A stretch of DNA of 64,000 nucleotides, taken from contig OX637798.1 in the NCBI GenBank assembly GCA_951802425.1, forward strand, positions 2,294,001 through 2,358,000, written 5' to 3'. Each line of letters starts with the position of its first letter. Positions within the stretch are counted from its first letter, which is position 1. This document shows positions 24,061 through 37,300 of this stretch, one piece after another. The notes beneath the pieces were generated by a model. The model searched no databases. It worked only from the letters and a program-made list of their open reading frames with translations, and was not told where the DNA came from. The position numbers were made by a program, and so were the translations under genes. This stretch comes from Clavaria fumosa. Taxonomy: Eukaryota > Basidiomycota > Agaricomycetes > Agaricales > Clavariaceae.

Positions 24061-27000
24061 TACACAAGTCTTGTATTCTTATTAGCAATCATGGGTATAC
24101 ACCTATAAGTCTTGTAGTCCCATTAGTAATCACTTATACAAGTCTTGTAGTCTCATTAGTATACACCTATCCAAGTCTTGTAGTCTCATTAGTGTACACC
24201 TATACAAGTCTTGTAGTCTCATTAGTATACACCTATACAAGAATTGTAGTCTCATTAGTAATCACCTAAACAAGTCTTGTAGTCTCACTAGTAATCACTT
24301 ATACAAGTCTTGTAGTCTCATTAGTATACACCTATACAAGTCTTGTAGTCTCACTAGTAATCACTTATACAAGTCTTGTAGTCTCATTAGTATACACCTA
24401 TACAAGTCTTGTAGTCTCATTAGTATACACTTATACAAGTCTTGTAGTCTCATTAGTATACACCTATACAAGTCTTGTAGTCTCACTAGTAATCACCTAT
24501 ACATGTCTTGTAGTCTCATTAGTATACACTTATACAAGTCTTGTAGTCTCATTAGTGTACACTTATACAAGTCTTGTAGTCTCATTAGTATACACCTATA
24601 CAAGTCTTGTAGTCTCACTAGTAATCACCTATACATGTCTTGTAGTCTCATTAGTATACACCTATACAAGTCTTGTAGTCTCATTAGTAATCACCTATAC
24701 AAGTCTTGTAGTCTCATTAGTGTACACCTATACAAGTCATGTAGTCTCATTAGTAATCACTTATACAAGTCTTGTAGTCTCATTAGTAATCACCTATACA
24801 AGTCTTGTAGTCTCACTAGTAATCACCTACACAAGTCTTGTAGTCTCATTAGTGTACACCTATACAAGTCATGTAGTCTCACTAGTAATCACTTATACAA
24901 GTCTTGTATTCTTATTAGTAATCACCTACACAAGTCTTGTAGTCTCATTAGTGTACACCTATACAAGTCATGTAGTCTCATTAGTAATCACTTATACAAG
25001 TCTTGTAGTCTCATTAGTAATCACCTATACAAGTCTTGTAGTCTCATTAGTAATCACCTATACAAGTATTGTAGTCTCACTAGTAATCACTTATACAAGT
25101 CTTGTAGTCTCATTAGTATACACCTATACAAGTCTTGTAGTCTCATTAGTAATCACCTATACAAGTCTTGTAGTCTCATTAGTAATCACCTATACAAGTC
25201 TTGTAGTCTCATTAGTATAAACCTATACAAGTCTTGTAGTCTCATTAGTAATCACCTACACAAGTCTTGTAGTCTCATTAGTAATCACCTATACAAGTCT
25301 TGTAGTCTCATTAGTGTACACCTATACAAGTCATGTAGTCTCATTAGTAATCACTTATACAAGTCTTGTAGTCTCATTAGTAATCACCTATACAAGTCTT
25401 GTAGTCTCACTAGTAATCACCTACACAAGTCTTGTAGTCTCATTAGTGTACACCTATACAAGTCATGTAGTCTCACTAGTAATCACTTATACAAGTCTTG
25501 TATTCTTATTAGTAATCACCTACACAAGTCTTGTAGTCTCATTAGTGTACACCTATACAAGTCATGTAGTCTCATTAGTAATCACTTATACAAGTCTTGT
25601 AGTCTCATTAGTAATCACCTATACAAGTCTTGTAGTCTCACTAGTAATCACTTATACAAGAATTGTAGTCTCTTTAGTAAACACTTATACAAGTCTTGTA
25701 GTCTCACTAGTAATCACTTATACAAGTCTTGTATTCTTATTAGTAATCACCTACACAAGTCTTGTATTCTTAGTAGCAATCACTTATACAAGTCTTGTAG
25801 TCTCATTAGTATACACCTATATGAGAATTGTAGTCTCATTAGTATACACCTATATGAGAATTGTAGTCTCATTGGTATACACCTATACAAGTCTTGTAGT
25901 CCCATTAGTAATCACTTATACAAGTCTTGTAGTCTCATTAGTATACACCTATACAAGTCTTGTAGTCTCATTAGTATACACCTATACAAGTCTTGTAGTC
26001 TCATTAGTATACACCTATACAAGAATTGTAGTCTCATTAGTAATCACCTAAACAAGTCTTGTAGTCTCACTAGTAATCACTTATACAAGTCTTATAGTCT
26101 CATTAGTATACACCTATACAAGTCTTGTAGTCTCATTAGTAATCACCTACACAAGTCTCATTAGTATACACCTATCCAAGTCTTGTAGTCTCATTAGTGT
26201 ACACCTATACAAGTCTTGTAGTCTCATTAGTAATCACTTATACAAGTCTTGTAGTCTCATTAGTAATCACCTATACAAGTCTTGTAGTCTCATTAGTAAT
26301 CACCTATACAAGTATTGTAGTCTCACTAGTAATCACTTATACAAGTCTTGTAGTCTCATTAGTATACACCTATACAAGTCTTGTAGTCTCATTAGTAATC
26401 ACCTATACAAGTCTTGTAGTCTCATTAGTAATCACCTATACAAGTCTTGTAGTCTCATTAGTATAAACCTATACAAGTCTTGTAGTCTCATTAGTAATCA
26501 CCTACACAAGTCTTGTAGTCTCATTAGTGTACACCTATACAAGTCATGTAGTCTCATTAGTAATCACTTATACAAGTCTTGTAGTCTCATTAGTAATCAC
26601 CTATACAAGTCTTGTAGTCTCACTAGTAATCACTTATACAAGAATTGTAGTCTCTTTGGTAAACACTTATACAAGTCTTGTAGTCTCACTAGTAATCACT
26701 TATACAAGTCTTGTATTCTTATTAGTAATCACCTACACAAGTCTTGTATTCTTAGTAGCAATCACTTATACAAGTCTTGTAGTCTCATTAGTATACACCT
26801 ATATGAGAATTGTAGTCTCATTAGTATACACCTATATGAGAATTGTAGTCTCATTGGTATACACCTATACAAGTCTTGTAGTCCCATTAGTAATCACTTA
26901 TACAAGTCTTGTAGTCTCATTAGTATACACCTATACAAGTCTTGTAGTCTCATTAGTATACACCTATACAAGTCTTGTAGTCTCATTAGTATACACCTAT

Positions 27001-30000
27001 ACAAGAATTGTAGTCTCATTAGTAATCACCTAAACAAGTCTTGTAGTCTCACTAGTAATCACTTATACAAGTCTTATAGTCTCATTAGTATACACCTATA
27101 CAAGTCTTGTAGTCTCATTAGTAATCACCTACACAAGTCTCATTAGTATACACCTATCCAAGTCTTGTAGTCTCATTAGTGTACACCTATACAAGTCTTG
27201 TAGTCTCATTAGTAATCACTTATACAAGTCTTGTAGTCTCATTAGTAATCACCTATACAAGTCTTGTAGTCTCATTAGTAATCACCTATACAAGTATTGT
27301 AGTCTCACTAGTAATCACTTATACAAGTCTTGTAGTCTCATTAGTAATCACCTAAACAAGTCATGTAGTCTCATTAGTAATCACTTATACAAGTCTTGTA
27401 GTCTCATTAGTAATCACTTATACAAGTCTTGTAGTCTCATTAGTAATCACTTATACAAGTCTTGTAGTCTCATTAGTAATCACTTATACAAGTCTTGTAG
27501 TCTCATTAGTATACACCTATATGAGAATTGTAGTCTCATTAGTATACACCTATATGAGAATTGTAGTCTCATTGGTATACACCTATAAGTCTTGTAGTCC
27601 CATTAGTAATCACTTATACAAGTCTTGTAGTCTCATTAGTATACACCTATCCAAGTCTTGTAGTCTCATTAGTGTACACCTATACAAGTCTTGTAGTCTC
27701 ATTAGTATACACCTATACAAGAATTGTAGTCTCATTAGTAATCACCTAAACAAGTCTTGTAGTCTCACTAGTAATCACTTATACAAGTCTTGTAGTCTCA
27801 TTAGTATACACCTATACAAGTCTTGTAGTCTCACTAGTAATCACTTATACAAGTCTTGTAGTCTCATTAGTATACACCTATACAAGTCTTGTAGTCTCAT
27901 TAGTAATCACCTACACAAGTCTCATTAGTATACACCTATCCAAGTCTTGTAGTCTCATTAGTGTACACCTATACAAGTCTTGTAGTCTCATTAGTAATCA
28001 CTTATACAAGTCTTGTAGTCTCATTAGTAATCACCTATACAAGTCTTGTAGTCTCACTAGTAATCACCTATACATGTCTTGTAGTCTCATTAGTATACAC
28101 TTATACAAGTCTTGTAGTCTCATTAGTGTACACTTATACAAGTCTTGTAGTCTCATTAGTATACACCTATACAAGTCTTGTAGTCTCACTAGTAATCACC
28201 TATACATGTCTTGTAGTCTCATTAGTATACACCTATACAAGTCTTGTAGTCTCATTAGTAATCACCTATACAAGTCTTGTAGTCTCATTAGTGTACACCT
28301 ATACAAGTCTTGTAGTCTCATTAGTAATCACCTATACAAGTCTTGTAGTCTCACTAGTAATCACCTACACAAGTCTTGTAGTCTCATTAGTGTACACCTA
28401 TACAAGTCATGTAGTCTCACTAGTAATCACTTATACAAGTCTTGTATTCTTATTAGTAATCACCTACACAAGTCTTGTAGTCTCATTAGTGTACACCTAT
28501 ACAAGTCATGTAGTCTCATTAGTAATCACTTATACAAGTCTTGTAGTCTCATTAGTAATCACTTATACAAGTCTTGTAGTCTCATTAGTAATCACTTATA
28601 CAAGTCTTGTAGTCTCATTAGTATACACCTATATGAGAATTGTAGTCTCATTAGTATACACCTATATGAGAATTGTAGTCTCATTGGTATACACCTATAA
28701 GTCTTGTAGTCCCATTAGTAATCACTTATACAAGTCTTGTAGTCTCATTAGTATACACCTATCCAAGTCTTGTAGTCTCATTAGTGTACACCTATACAAG
28801 TCTTGTAGTCTCATTAGTATACACCTATACAAGAATTGTAGTCTCATTAGTAATCACCTAAACAAGTCTTGTAGTCTCACTAGTAATCACTTATACAAGT
28901 CTTGTAGTCTCATTAGTATACACCTATACAAGTCTTGTAGTCTCATTAGTAATCACCTATACAAGTCTTGTAGTCTCATTAGTAATCACCTATACAAGTC
29001 TTGTAGTCTCATTAGTAATCACCTACACAAGTCTTGTAGTCTCATTAGTGTACACCTATACAAGTCATGTAGTCTCATTAGTAATCACTTATCTAAGTCT
29101 TGTAGTCTCATTAGTAATCACCTATACAAGTCTTGTAGTCTCACTAGTAATCACTTATACAAGTCTTGTATTCTTATTAGTAATCACCTACACAAGTCTT
29201 GCATTCTTATTAGCAATCACTTATACAAGTCTTGTAGTCTCATTAGTATACACCTATATGAGAATTGTAGTCTCATTAGTATACACCTATATGAGAATTG
29301 TAGTCTCATTGGTATACACCTATACAAGTCTTGTAGTCCCATTAGTAATCACTTATACAAGTCTTGTAGTCTCATTAGTATACACCTATACAAGTCTTGT
29401 AGTCTCACTAGTAATCACTTATACAAGTCTTGTAGTCTCATTAGTATACACCTATACAAGTCTTGTAGTCTCATTAGTATACACCTATACAAGAATTGGA
29501 GTCTCATTAGTAATCACCTAAACAAGTCTTGTAGTCTCACTAGTAATCACTTATACAAGTCTTATAGTCTCATTAGTATACACCTATACAAGTCTTGTAG
29601 TCTCATTAGTAATCACCTACACAAGTCTCATTAGTATACACCTATCCAAGTCTTGTAGTCTCATTAGTGTACACCTATACAAGTCTTGTAGTCTCATTAG
29701 TAATCACTTATACAAGTCTTGTAGTCTCATTAGTAATCACCTATACAAGTCTTGTAGTCTCATTAGTAATCACCTATACAAGTATTGTAGTCTCACTAGT
29801 AATCACTTATACAAGTCTTGTAGTCTCATTAGTAATCACCTAAACAAGTCATGTAGTCTCATTAGTAATCACTTATACAAGTCTTGTAGTCTCATTAGTA
29901 ATCACTTATACAAGTCTTGTAGTCTCATTAGTAATCACTTATACAAGTCTTGTAGTCTCATTAGTAATCACTTATACAAGTCTTGTAGTCTCATTAGTAT

Positions 30001-31610
30001 ACACCTATATGAGAATTGTAGTCTCATTAGTATACACCTATATGAGAATTGTAGTCTCATTGGTATACACCTATAAGTCTTGTAGTCCCATTAGTAATCA
30101 CTTATACAAGTCTTGTAGTCTCATTAGTATACACCTATCCAAGTCTTGTAGTCTCATTAGTGTACACCTATACAAGTCTTGTAGTCTCATTAGTATACAC
30201 CTATACAAGAATTGTAGTCTCATTAGTAATCACCTAAACAAGTCTTGTAGTCTCACTAGTAATCACTTATACAAGTCTTGTAGTCTCATTAGTATCCACC
30301 TATACAAGTCTTGTAGTCTCATTAGTAATCACCTACACAAGTCTTGTAGTCTCATTAGTGTACACCTATACAAGTCATGTAGTCTCATTAGTAATCACTT
30401 ATACAAGTCTTGTAGTCTCATTAGTATACACCTATACAAGTCTTGTAGTCTCATTAGTATACACCTATACAAGTCTTGTAGTCTCATTAGTTTACACCTA
30501 TACAAGAATTGTAGTCTCATTAGTAATCACCTAAACAAGTCTTGTAGTCTCACTAGTAATCACTTATACAAGTCTTGTAGTCTCATTAGTATACACCTAT
30601 ACAAGTCATGTAGTCTCATTAGTAATCACTTATGCAAGTCTTGTAGTCTCATTAGTAATCACCTATACAAGTCTTGTAGTCTCATTAGTAATCACCTATA
30701 CAAGTCTTGTAGTCTCATTAGTGTACACCTATACAAGTCATGTAGTCTCATTAGTAATCACTTATACAAGTCTTGTAGTCTCATTAGTATACACCTATAC
30801 AAGTCATGTAGTCTCATTAGTAATCACTTATGCAAGTCTTGTAGTCTCATTAGTAATCACCTATACAAGTCTTGTAGTCTCATTAGTAATCACCTATACA
30901 AGTCTTGTAGTCTCATTAGTGTACACCTATACAAGTCATGTAGTCTCATTAGTAATCACTTATACAAGTCTTGTAGTCTCATTAGTATACACCTATCCAA
31001 GTCTTGTAGTCTCATTAGTGTACACCTATACAAGTCTTGTAGTCTCATTAGTATACACCTATACAAGAATTGTAGTCTCATTAGTAATCACCTAAACAAG
31101 TCTTGTAGTCTCACTAGTAATCACTTATACAAGTCTTGTAGTCTCATTAGTATACACCTATACAAGTCTTGTAGTCTCATTAGTAATCACCTATACAAGT
31201 CTTGTAGTCTCATTAGTATACACCTATACAAGTCTTGTAGTCTCATTAGTAATCACCTATACAAGAATTGTAGTCTCATTGGTATACACCTATACAAGTC
31301 ATGTAGTCTCATTAGTAATCACTTATGCAAGTCTTGTAGTCTCATTAGTAATCACCTATACAAGTCTTGTAGTCTCATTAGTAATCACCTATACAAGTCT
31401 TGTAGTCTCATTAGTGTACACCTATACAAGTCATGTAGTCTCATTAGTAATCACTTATACAAGTCTTGTAGTCTCATTAGTCTTGTAGTCTCATTAGTAT
31501 ACACCTATACAAGTCTTGTAGTCTCATTAGTGGTCTCATTAGTAATCACCTATACAAGTCTGATAGTCTCATTAGTACATACCTATATAAGTCTTGTAGT
31601 CTCATTGTAT
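24060..31610 (-). repeat. 33-bp satellite array, right side (about 225 copies, higher-order)
   Basis: The same 33-bp unit as at 16965-19400, but in reverse complement (CTTGTAGTCTCATTAGTAAT plus CACCTATACAAGT). Variant units with TATATGAGAATTGTAG occur in pairs near 25830, 26800, 27520, 28630, 29250 and 30010. Blocks of several hundred base pairs between them are almost identical, so the array has grown by segmental duplication of multi-unit blocks. Confidence 0.95.
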
Positions 31611-31734
31611 TCTACATTACTTACTTGAGTGTTGTATTCTTGTTAGTAGTGGATTACTTTGCTTTTGTAGTGTGCCTAGTAATTACTGAATTAGATCCTT
31701 AACTGGTGGGTGTTAGAGTTATTCACTACATATA

Positions 31735-32520
31735 TGTTGTACAACACTGGCACTTACATTAGCCATACTTTCCTACTATATGGATTGTAGGATGAAATGA
31801 GTGCTAAAGTTATTCACGACATATATGTTGTACAACACTGGCACTTATAGTAGCCATACTTTCCTACTATATGGATGGTGAGGTGAAATGAGTGCTAAAG
31901 TTATTCACGACATATCTGTTGTGCAACACTGGCACTTATACCAGCCATGCTTTCCTACTATATGGATTGTAAGGTGAAATTGGTGCCAAAGTTATTCACG
32001 ACATATATGTTGTACAACACTGGCACTTATAGTAGCCATACTTTCCTACTATATGGATTGTGAGGTGAAATGAGTGCTAAAGTTATTCACGACATATCTG
32101 TTGTACAACACTGGCACTTATAGTAGCCATGCTTTCCTACTATATGGATTGTAAGGTGAAATGAGTGCTAAAGTTATTCACGACATATCTGTTGTACAAC
32201 ACTGGCACTTATAGTAGCCATGCTTTCCTACTATATGGATTGTAAGGTGAAATTGGTGCCAAAGTTATTCACGACATATCTGTTGTACAACACTGGTGCT
32301 TATAAAAGCCATACTTTCCTACTATATGGATTGTAAGGTGAAATTGGTGCCAAAGTTATTCATGACATATCTGTTGTACAACACTGGTGCTTATAGTAGC
32401 CATGCTTTCCTACTATATGGATTGTGAGGTGAAATTGGTGCTAAAGTTATTCACGACATATCTGTTGGGCAATACTGGCACTTATAGTAGCCACACTTTC
32501 CTACTATATGGAAGTGAGGT
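31735..32520 (-). repeat. 91-bp tandem repeat, right arm (about 9 copies)
   Basis: Reverse complement of the repeat at 16005-16800. Each unit has GTTATTCACGACATATCTGT, then TGTACAACACTGGCACTTAT and CTTTCCTACTATATGGA. Copy number is about the same on both sides. Confidence 0.9.
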
Positions 32521-32819
32521 TTTAGTGGGTCTTGGAGTTATTCACAACATATCTGTTGTTTGACTCTGCATCTGCACTTTCCTTTCACATGAGGAGGTTG
32601 AAAGAGAATAAAGCTTGGAGTGGTTGTTTGACCTCTACAAGTGACATTCTTCAAGTATGCCTTCTTGTTTCATGAGTGACTGACCTATTTTGGACTGGGT
32701 AATTGATGTACCTTTTCACAAAGGTGTATTGGGTGCTTGAATAACATTTGTATTGCAAAATGTTATTCACGACATATATGTCTTGGGAAACTTATGCTCA
32801 TGGGAGCCTATCTTCTATA

Positions 32820-34340
32820 TATTAAATGACAGTTGTCCATGCTGACACATAACTTTACTAAGCATTGGTCAGCAACTTTATAGTGCGAACTTTTGCCAAT
32901 TTCAAACTCAGAAAAGTGCACATTTATAGAACTCAACAACCAATGGATGGAAATACATGAAACTTTGTAGGTAGATAGGTCCCTATAGGGAGACCCTCCT
33001 ATAATATCTTCAATATTTTATCAGTAGAATTGCGGGCGTGGGAACAAATCCGTATCGTGCTAATTTTAAACTCCGACGTTCCCAAAAGTCGTACTGAGTG
33101 CACTTCCATGGCTATATCTCAGCAACCACACCATGTATTCCTACCAAACTTTGGGAGTAGGTGGGTAGGTATTAGTAGTGTCTACAGTAATATTTACATG
33201 ATTTTACCTGATTTGATGGACATGCAAGAAAGCGAAATGTGGTTGTTACACTCAAGCTTTCCTTTTGTAGCAACCCTTGAGAGTGAAGCTAATTGTGACA
33301 GTGGGCTGTATCTCAACAACCACTTGATAGAATTACACCAAACCTCAGGCCTACATAGCTATATGACTATAGTATCCATCACAATATTTACATGAATTTA
33401 GCTAACTTACAAGCTTGCCAAAAGATCACTCAATACTTACCTATCACTTTAGCCCAACATTGTTGAGGCTATATCTCAAGAACCCCTCAATGAAATTGCA
33501 CCAAATTTTGATAGATTGATTACACATATAGGATCTATATACAGTTAAAATTTGAAATTATTTGCTTCAGTGGTTCACGAGATCTGAGTTATTCACGACA
33601 TATCGCTATATTGACCCAGGCTCTTACCTGGGCCTGGCTTTCCTACCATGTAGGGGGGTGAAGATAGAACCCCCCTACAAAAAAGATCATTTGTGCTCTT
33701 ACTACTGTTAGTACTACTTCTAACCTACATGGTGAAGTTGTATTGACTGTTGATGGTTACAGATTGTGCTCTGCAACATCTATTGACTTCAACTATTACT
33801 GTGGGCTTTATTAGAGTGTGGGCTTTGAACAAATTGAACTGTGGGCTTTATTAGAGTGTGGGCTTTGAAACAACAGTTAGTGCTGCTTCAAACTAAAGCT
33901 TTGGAGTTGTATTGACTGTTGATGCTTTGGGCTTAGACAAATTGGAGTGTGGGCTTTTAAACTACAGTCAGTCCTGCTCTAAACCTATGTGTTAGAGTAA
34001 TGACTGATCATAATTTGGGCTTTATTAGAGTCTGGGCTTTGAACTATAGTCAGCCTTGCCCTAAACTACTGTGGTGGGCTTTGAAAGTGAATTGTGCTGT
34101 GGCTTTGAACACACTGTCAGTCCTGCCCTAAACTAAGATGTTGAAATTGTATTGACTATCAATCCCCATAGAAGCACTCTGAATCATTAATTGCAATACA
34201 ACTACAACAGTGGGCTATACAATACAAGTTGAACTGGGGCCTTACAATATAATTGGACTGTGGGCTGTCAATACAAGCCTCTCCTGCTGTGCTACTTGCA
34301 TCTAACACACACTATGTAAGTACATTCTTGGGCAGGGTAT
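32820..34340. other. Helitron 5' non-coding region with diverged tandem repeats
   Basis: No gene is seen. From about 32900 to 33560 there are four diverged units of roughly 150 bp built around TATCTCAACAACC...ATTGCACCAAA...TTTACATGA. Near 33588-33680 a segment resembles the 91-bp arm repeat (GTTATTCACGACATAT then GGCTTTCCTAC). 33790-34150 contains several copies of a GTGGGCTTTATTAGAGTGTG-type word. The stretch includes whatever promoter the Rep/helicase gene uses. Confidence 0.6.
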
Positions 34341-37300
34341 TTGGGGAGTTTTGACCCTTTCTATAGGTCAGAACCTCCTCCAAATACTCCTCAACGTGCA
34401 AGGATTGCACTAAGGGAGTTACAACGAGCTGCCAGGGAGTTAGGAAGCCCTCCAAGGAGAAGAGTACCAAGAAATCAAGCTGCACAACCCATTCCTCCTC
34501 CAATTCCTTTGCTATTCAGGGAGGCAAGGGCAGATAATCAACATAATCAAAATGCAGCAGATCCATTTGCAGCACCTATTCCTGCTCAGCCTACCTTCAG
34601 GCAGTATCACCACCTCCCTGAACCTCTTGCTGCACAATTGGCTCAATTACCACTAATGCCTGTTGCCCCACAGCCAAGGCATCGTCCTATACAACAGTTT
34701 GCACCAGGTGCTCTACCAGACCCTCCTATCCTGCCTGCTAATGCTGTCCCTGCGCCTATTCAGCCTGCTAGGATTTTACCTCCAGCTCGCAGACCATTCA
34801 ATAAAGAAGACATTCAAGTCTTCAACCTGGGGCCCATGAATGTAGTCTGCCCATCTTGCAAAGCCCTGCATTGGATGGTAGAGAAATTAAGCCAATCATC
34901 TCAGGGTAGACCCAAGTTTGGCATGTGCTGCTTCAGTGGCAAGCTTGATTTGCCACTACTCCATCCATTGCCCAGAGAGCTCCAGGTCCTATATCATGAT
35001 CAGGATGATCAGGCAAAAAAGTTCAGGAAGGATATACGCCACTACAACAATGCTCTGGCAATGACATCTGTTGGACAAAGCCCAGGAGTAAGGCTTGGGA
35101 TAGACCAAGCCATTAACAATGGAGGTGGGCCATGGCTTTACAAAGTCAAAGGTGCTCTCCACCACATTTCTGGCTCTTTGGTTCCCAACCCTGGCAATAC
35201 TCCAAGCTTTGCCCAGCTGTACATCTATGATCCAACCGAAGCTTTGGACCATCGAATGGCATCCCGATATAACTCTGGACTTGACAGGGATACCATGCAG
35301 ATCCTGCAAGATGTACTCTATAGATGTCATCCTTCTGTGGCCATGTTCAAGCAAGCACATGAACAACTCAGAGGCCTTGCTCCTAACCAGGAATACAAGA
35401 TTGGCCTGCAATTTGACAAGGAATGTGATAGGAGAAGGTACAACCTACCATCTGCCACTTCCAATGAAATAGCAATCATTATTCCTGGGGATGGTGATCA
35501 AGCTCTGCAGCCAAGGGACATTGTGCTGTTTTACAGAGGAGGGGGTTTGAGGCAAATCAATGAGATGAACCCCATATATCACTCATTGCATTATGTTCTC
35601 CTCTTTCCAACTGGACAACTTAGCTGGCATCCTAGGCTGGAGTTTAAAGCTGCTGGAGAGGTGGCAGAGGCTGAAGAGGGTGGAGAAGCATTGCTGGCAC
35701 CTGGGCAGGAGCCTGAAGTCCCTCAGACAGGAAATGTGGTGGCAAGGCGAGGAAGACGATCATACATTTCCCAAGCTGAATACTTTCGATATCGACTCTT
35801 CACAAGGCAGAATGAGTCAGATCACATCTTCAGAGCTGGCCACCTGTTTCAAGAGTTCATTGTTGATGCATGGGCATCATCAGAACAGTCTCGCCTCACC
35901 TGGGTATCCAACAATCAAACTGTTCTTCGTGCTGATGTTTATCAAGGACTGGTGGATGCTGCAGCAAATGTTGATGTAAACCTTGCAGAGCTTGGACAGC
36001 GCATCATCCTCCCTTCATCCTTCACTTGCAGTGCCCGTAATATGATCCAACACTGTCAGGACTCCTTGGCCATCAATCGTCATTTTGGTGGTGCAGATCT
36101 CTTCATCACTATGACAGCAAACACAATTTGGCCAGAGATCAAGGATGCTTTACTTCCAGGACAGACTGCAGCAGATCGACCTGATTTGGTCTGTAGGGTA
36201 TTTCATGCTAAAGCAGAACAGCTCATCTTTGATCTCACCAAGAACAAAGTGCTGTCACAAGTGTTGGCATACATCTGGACAAAGGAGTTTCAGAAACGTG
36301 GCCTACCTCACATGCACATGATTGTCTGCCTTCACCCTGATGCCAGAATGCGAACACCAGAGGATGTGGACACCTTCATATCAGCAGAGTTCCCTGACAA
36401 GGACCTGCACCCAGAGCTGTATGAATTGGTGAAGAAGTATATGGTCCATGGTCCCTGTGGAGCACTCAACCCAAATTCACCTTGCATGGAGAATGGAGTA
36501 TGTACTAAAAACTTCCCAAAGCCATTCAGGGATGCCACCACAATCTCTGAAGACAGCTACCCATCCTACAGGCGTCGTGATGATGGCAGACTTCATGATG
36601 TTCGTGGCCACCAAGTGGACAATCGCTGGATTGTCCCATACTCTCCATACCTTCTTTACAGGTACCAATGCCATCTCAATGTGGAATGTATAGGCTCTGT
36701 CAAGTGCTTCAAGTACATCCACAAGTATATTTATAAAGGGCATGACTGAACCACTATGGAGTTTGGGGCTTGCAGGGATGAAGTGAAACAGTACCTGGAT
36801 GCTCGCTTTGTGAGCGCCCATGAAGGGTGTTGGCGCCTCTTCATGTTTGACATGCACAAAGAGGTCCCCAATGTTGTTAGGCTGCAAGTGCATCTCCCTG
36901 GCCAACAGTTAGTCACCTGGGACCCAGCAAACCAGCAGGACATTCAGCAGGTTATGGATCATGCTGCAAACAGGGATTCTACTCTTACAGCCTACTTCAA
37001 GGCCAATGCCAAATACAGAGATGCCTCCCAGTTACTCTATCATGAATTCCCTCAAAAATTCACTTGGGTGGCAGGCAAAAGAGAGTGGAAGCCCAGGCAG
37101 CAAAGATTTGCAATTGGACGAATGTACTATGTCAATCCCACTGCTGGGGAAAGGTTTTATCTGCGCACACTACTCAATTATGTCAAGGTATGTCAACATG
37201 CATACCTATAGTGCTGTCATATTCCTGATTGCTCTACAGGGTGCAACTTCATTTGATGACCTAAAAACCTTCCAAGGGACTATCCACCCTTCCTTCCGTA

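Noticed and set aside
16965..31610. CRISPR-like regular repeats
   Set aside because: The units are contiguous satellite with no unique spacers, and the organism is a eukaryote.
24503..31628. Open frames of 500 residues or more with an 11-residue periodicity (SCSLISIHLYK type)
   Set aside because: The 33-bp satellite has a length divisible by three and lacks stops in more than one frame. Overlapping frames are open at the same time and none has a start context or non-repeat domain.
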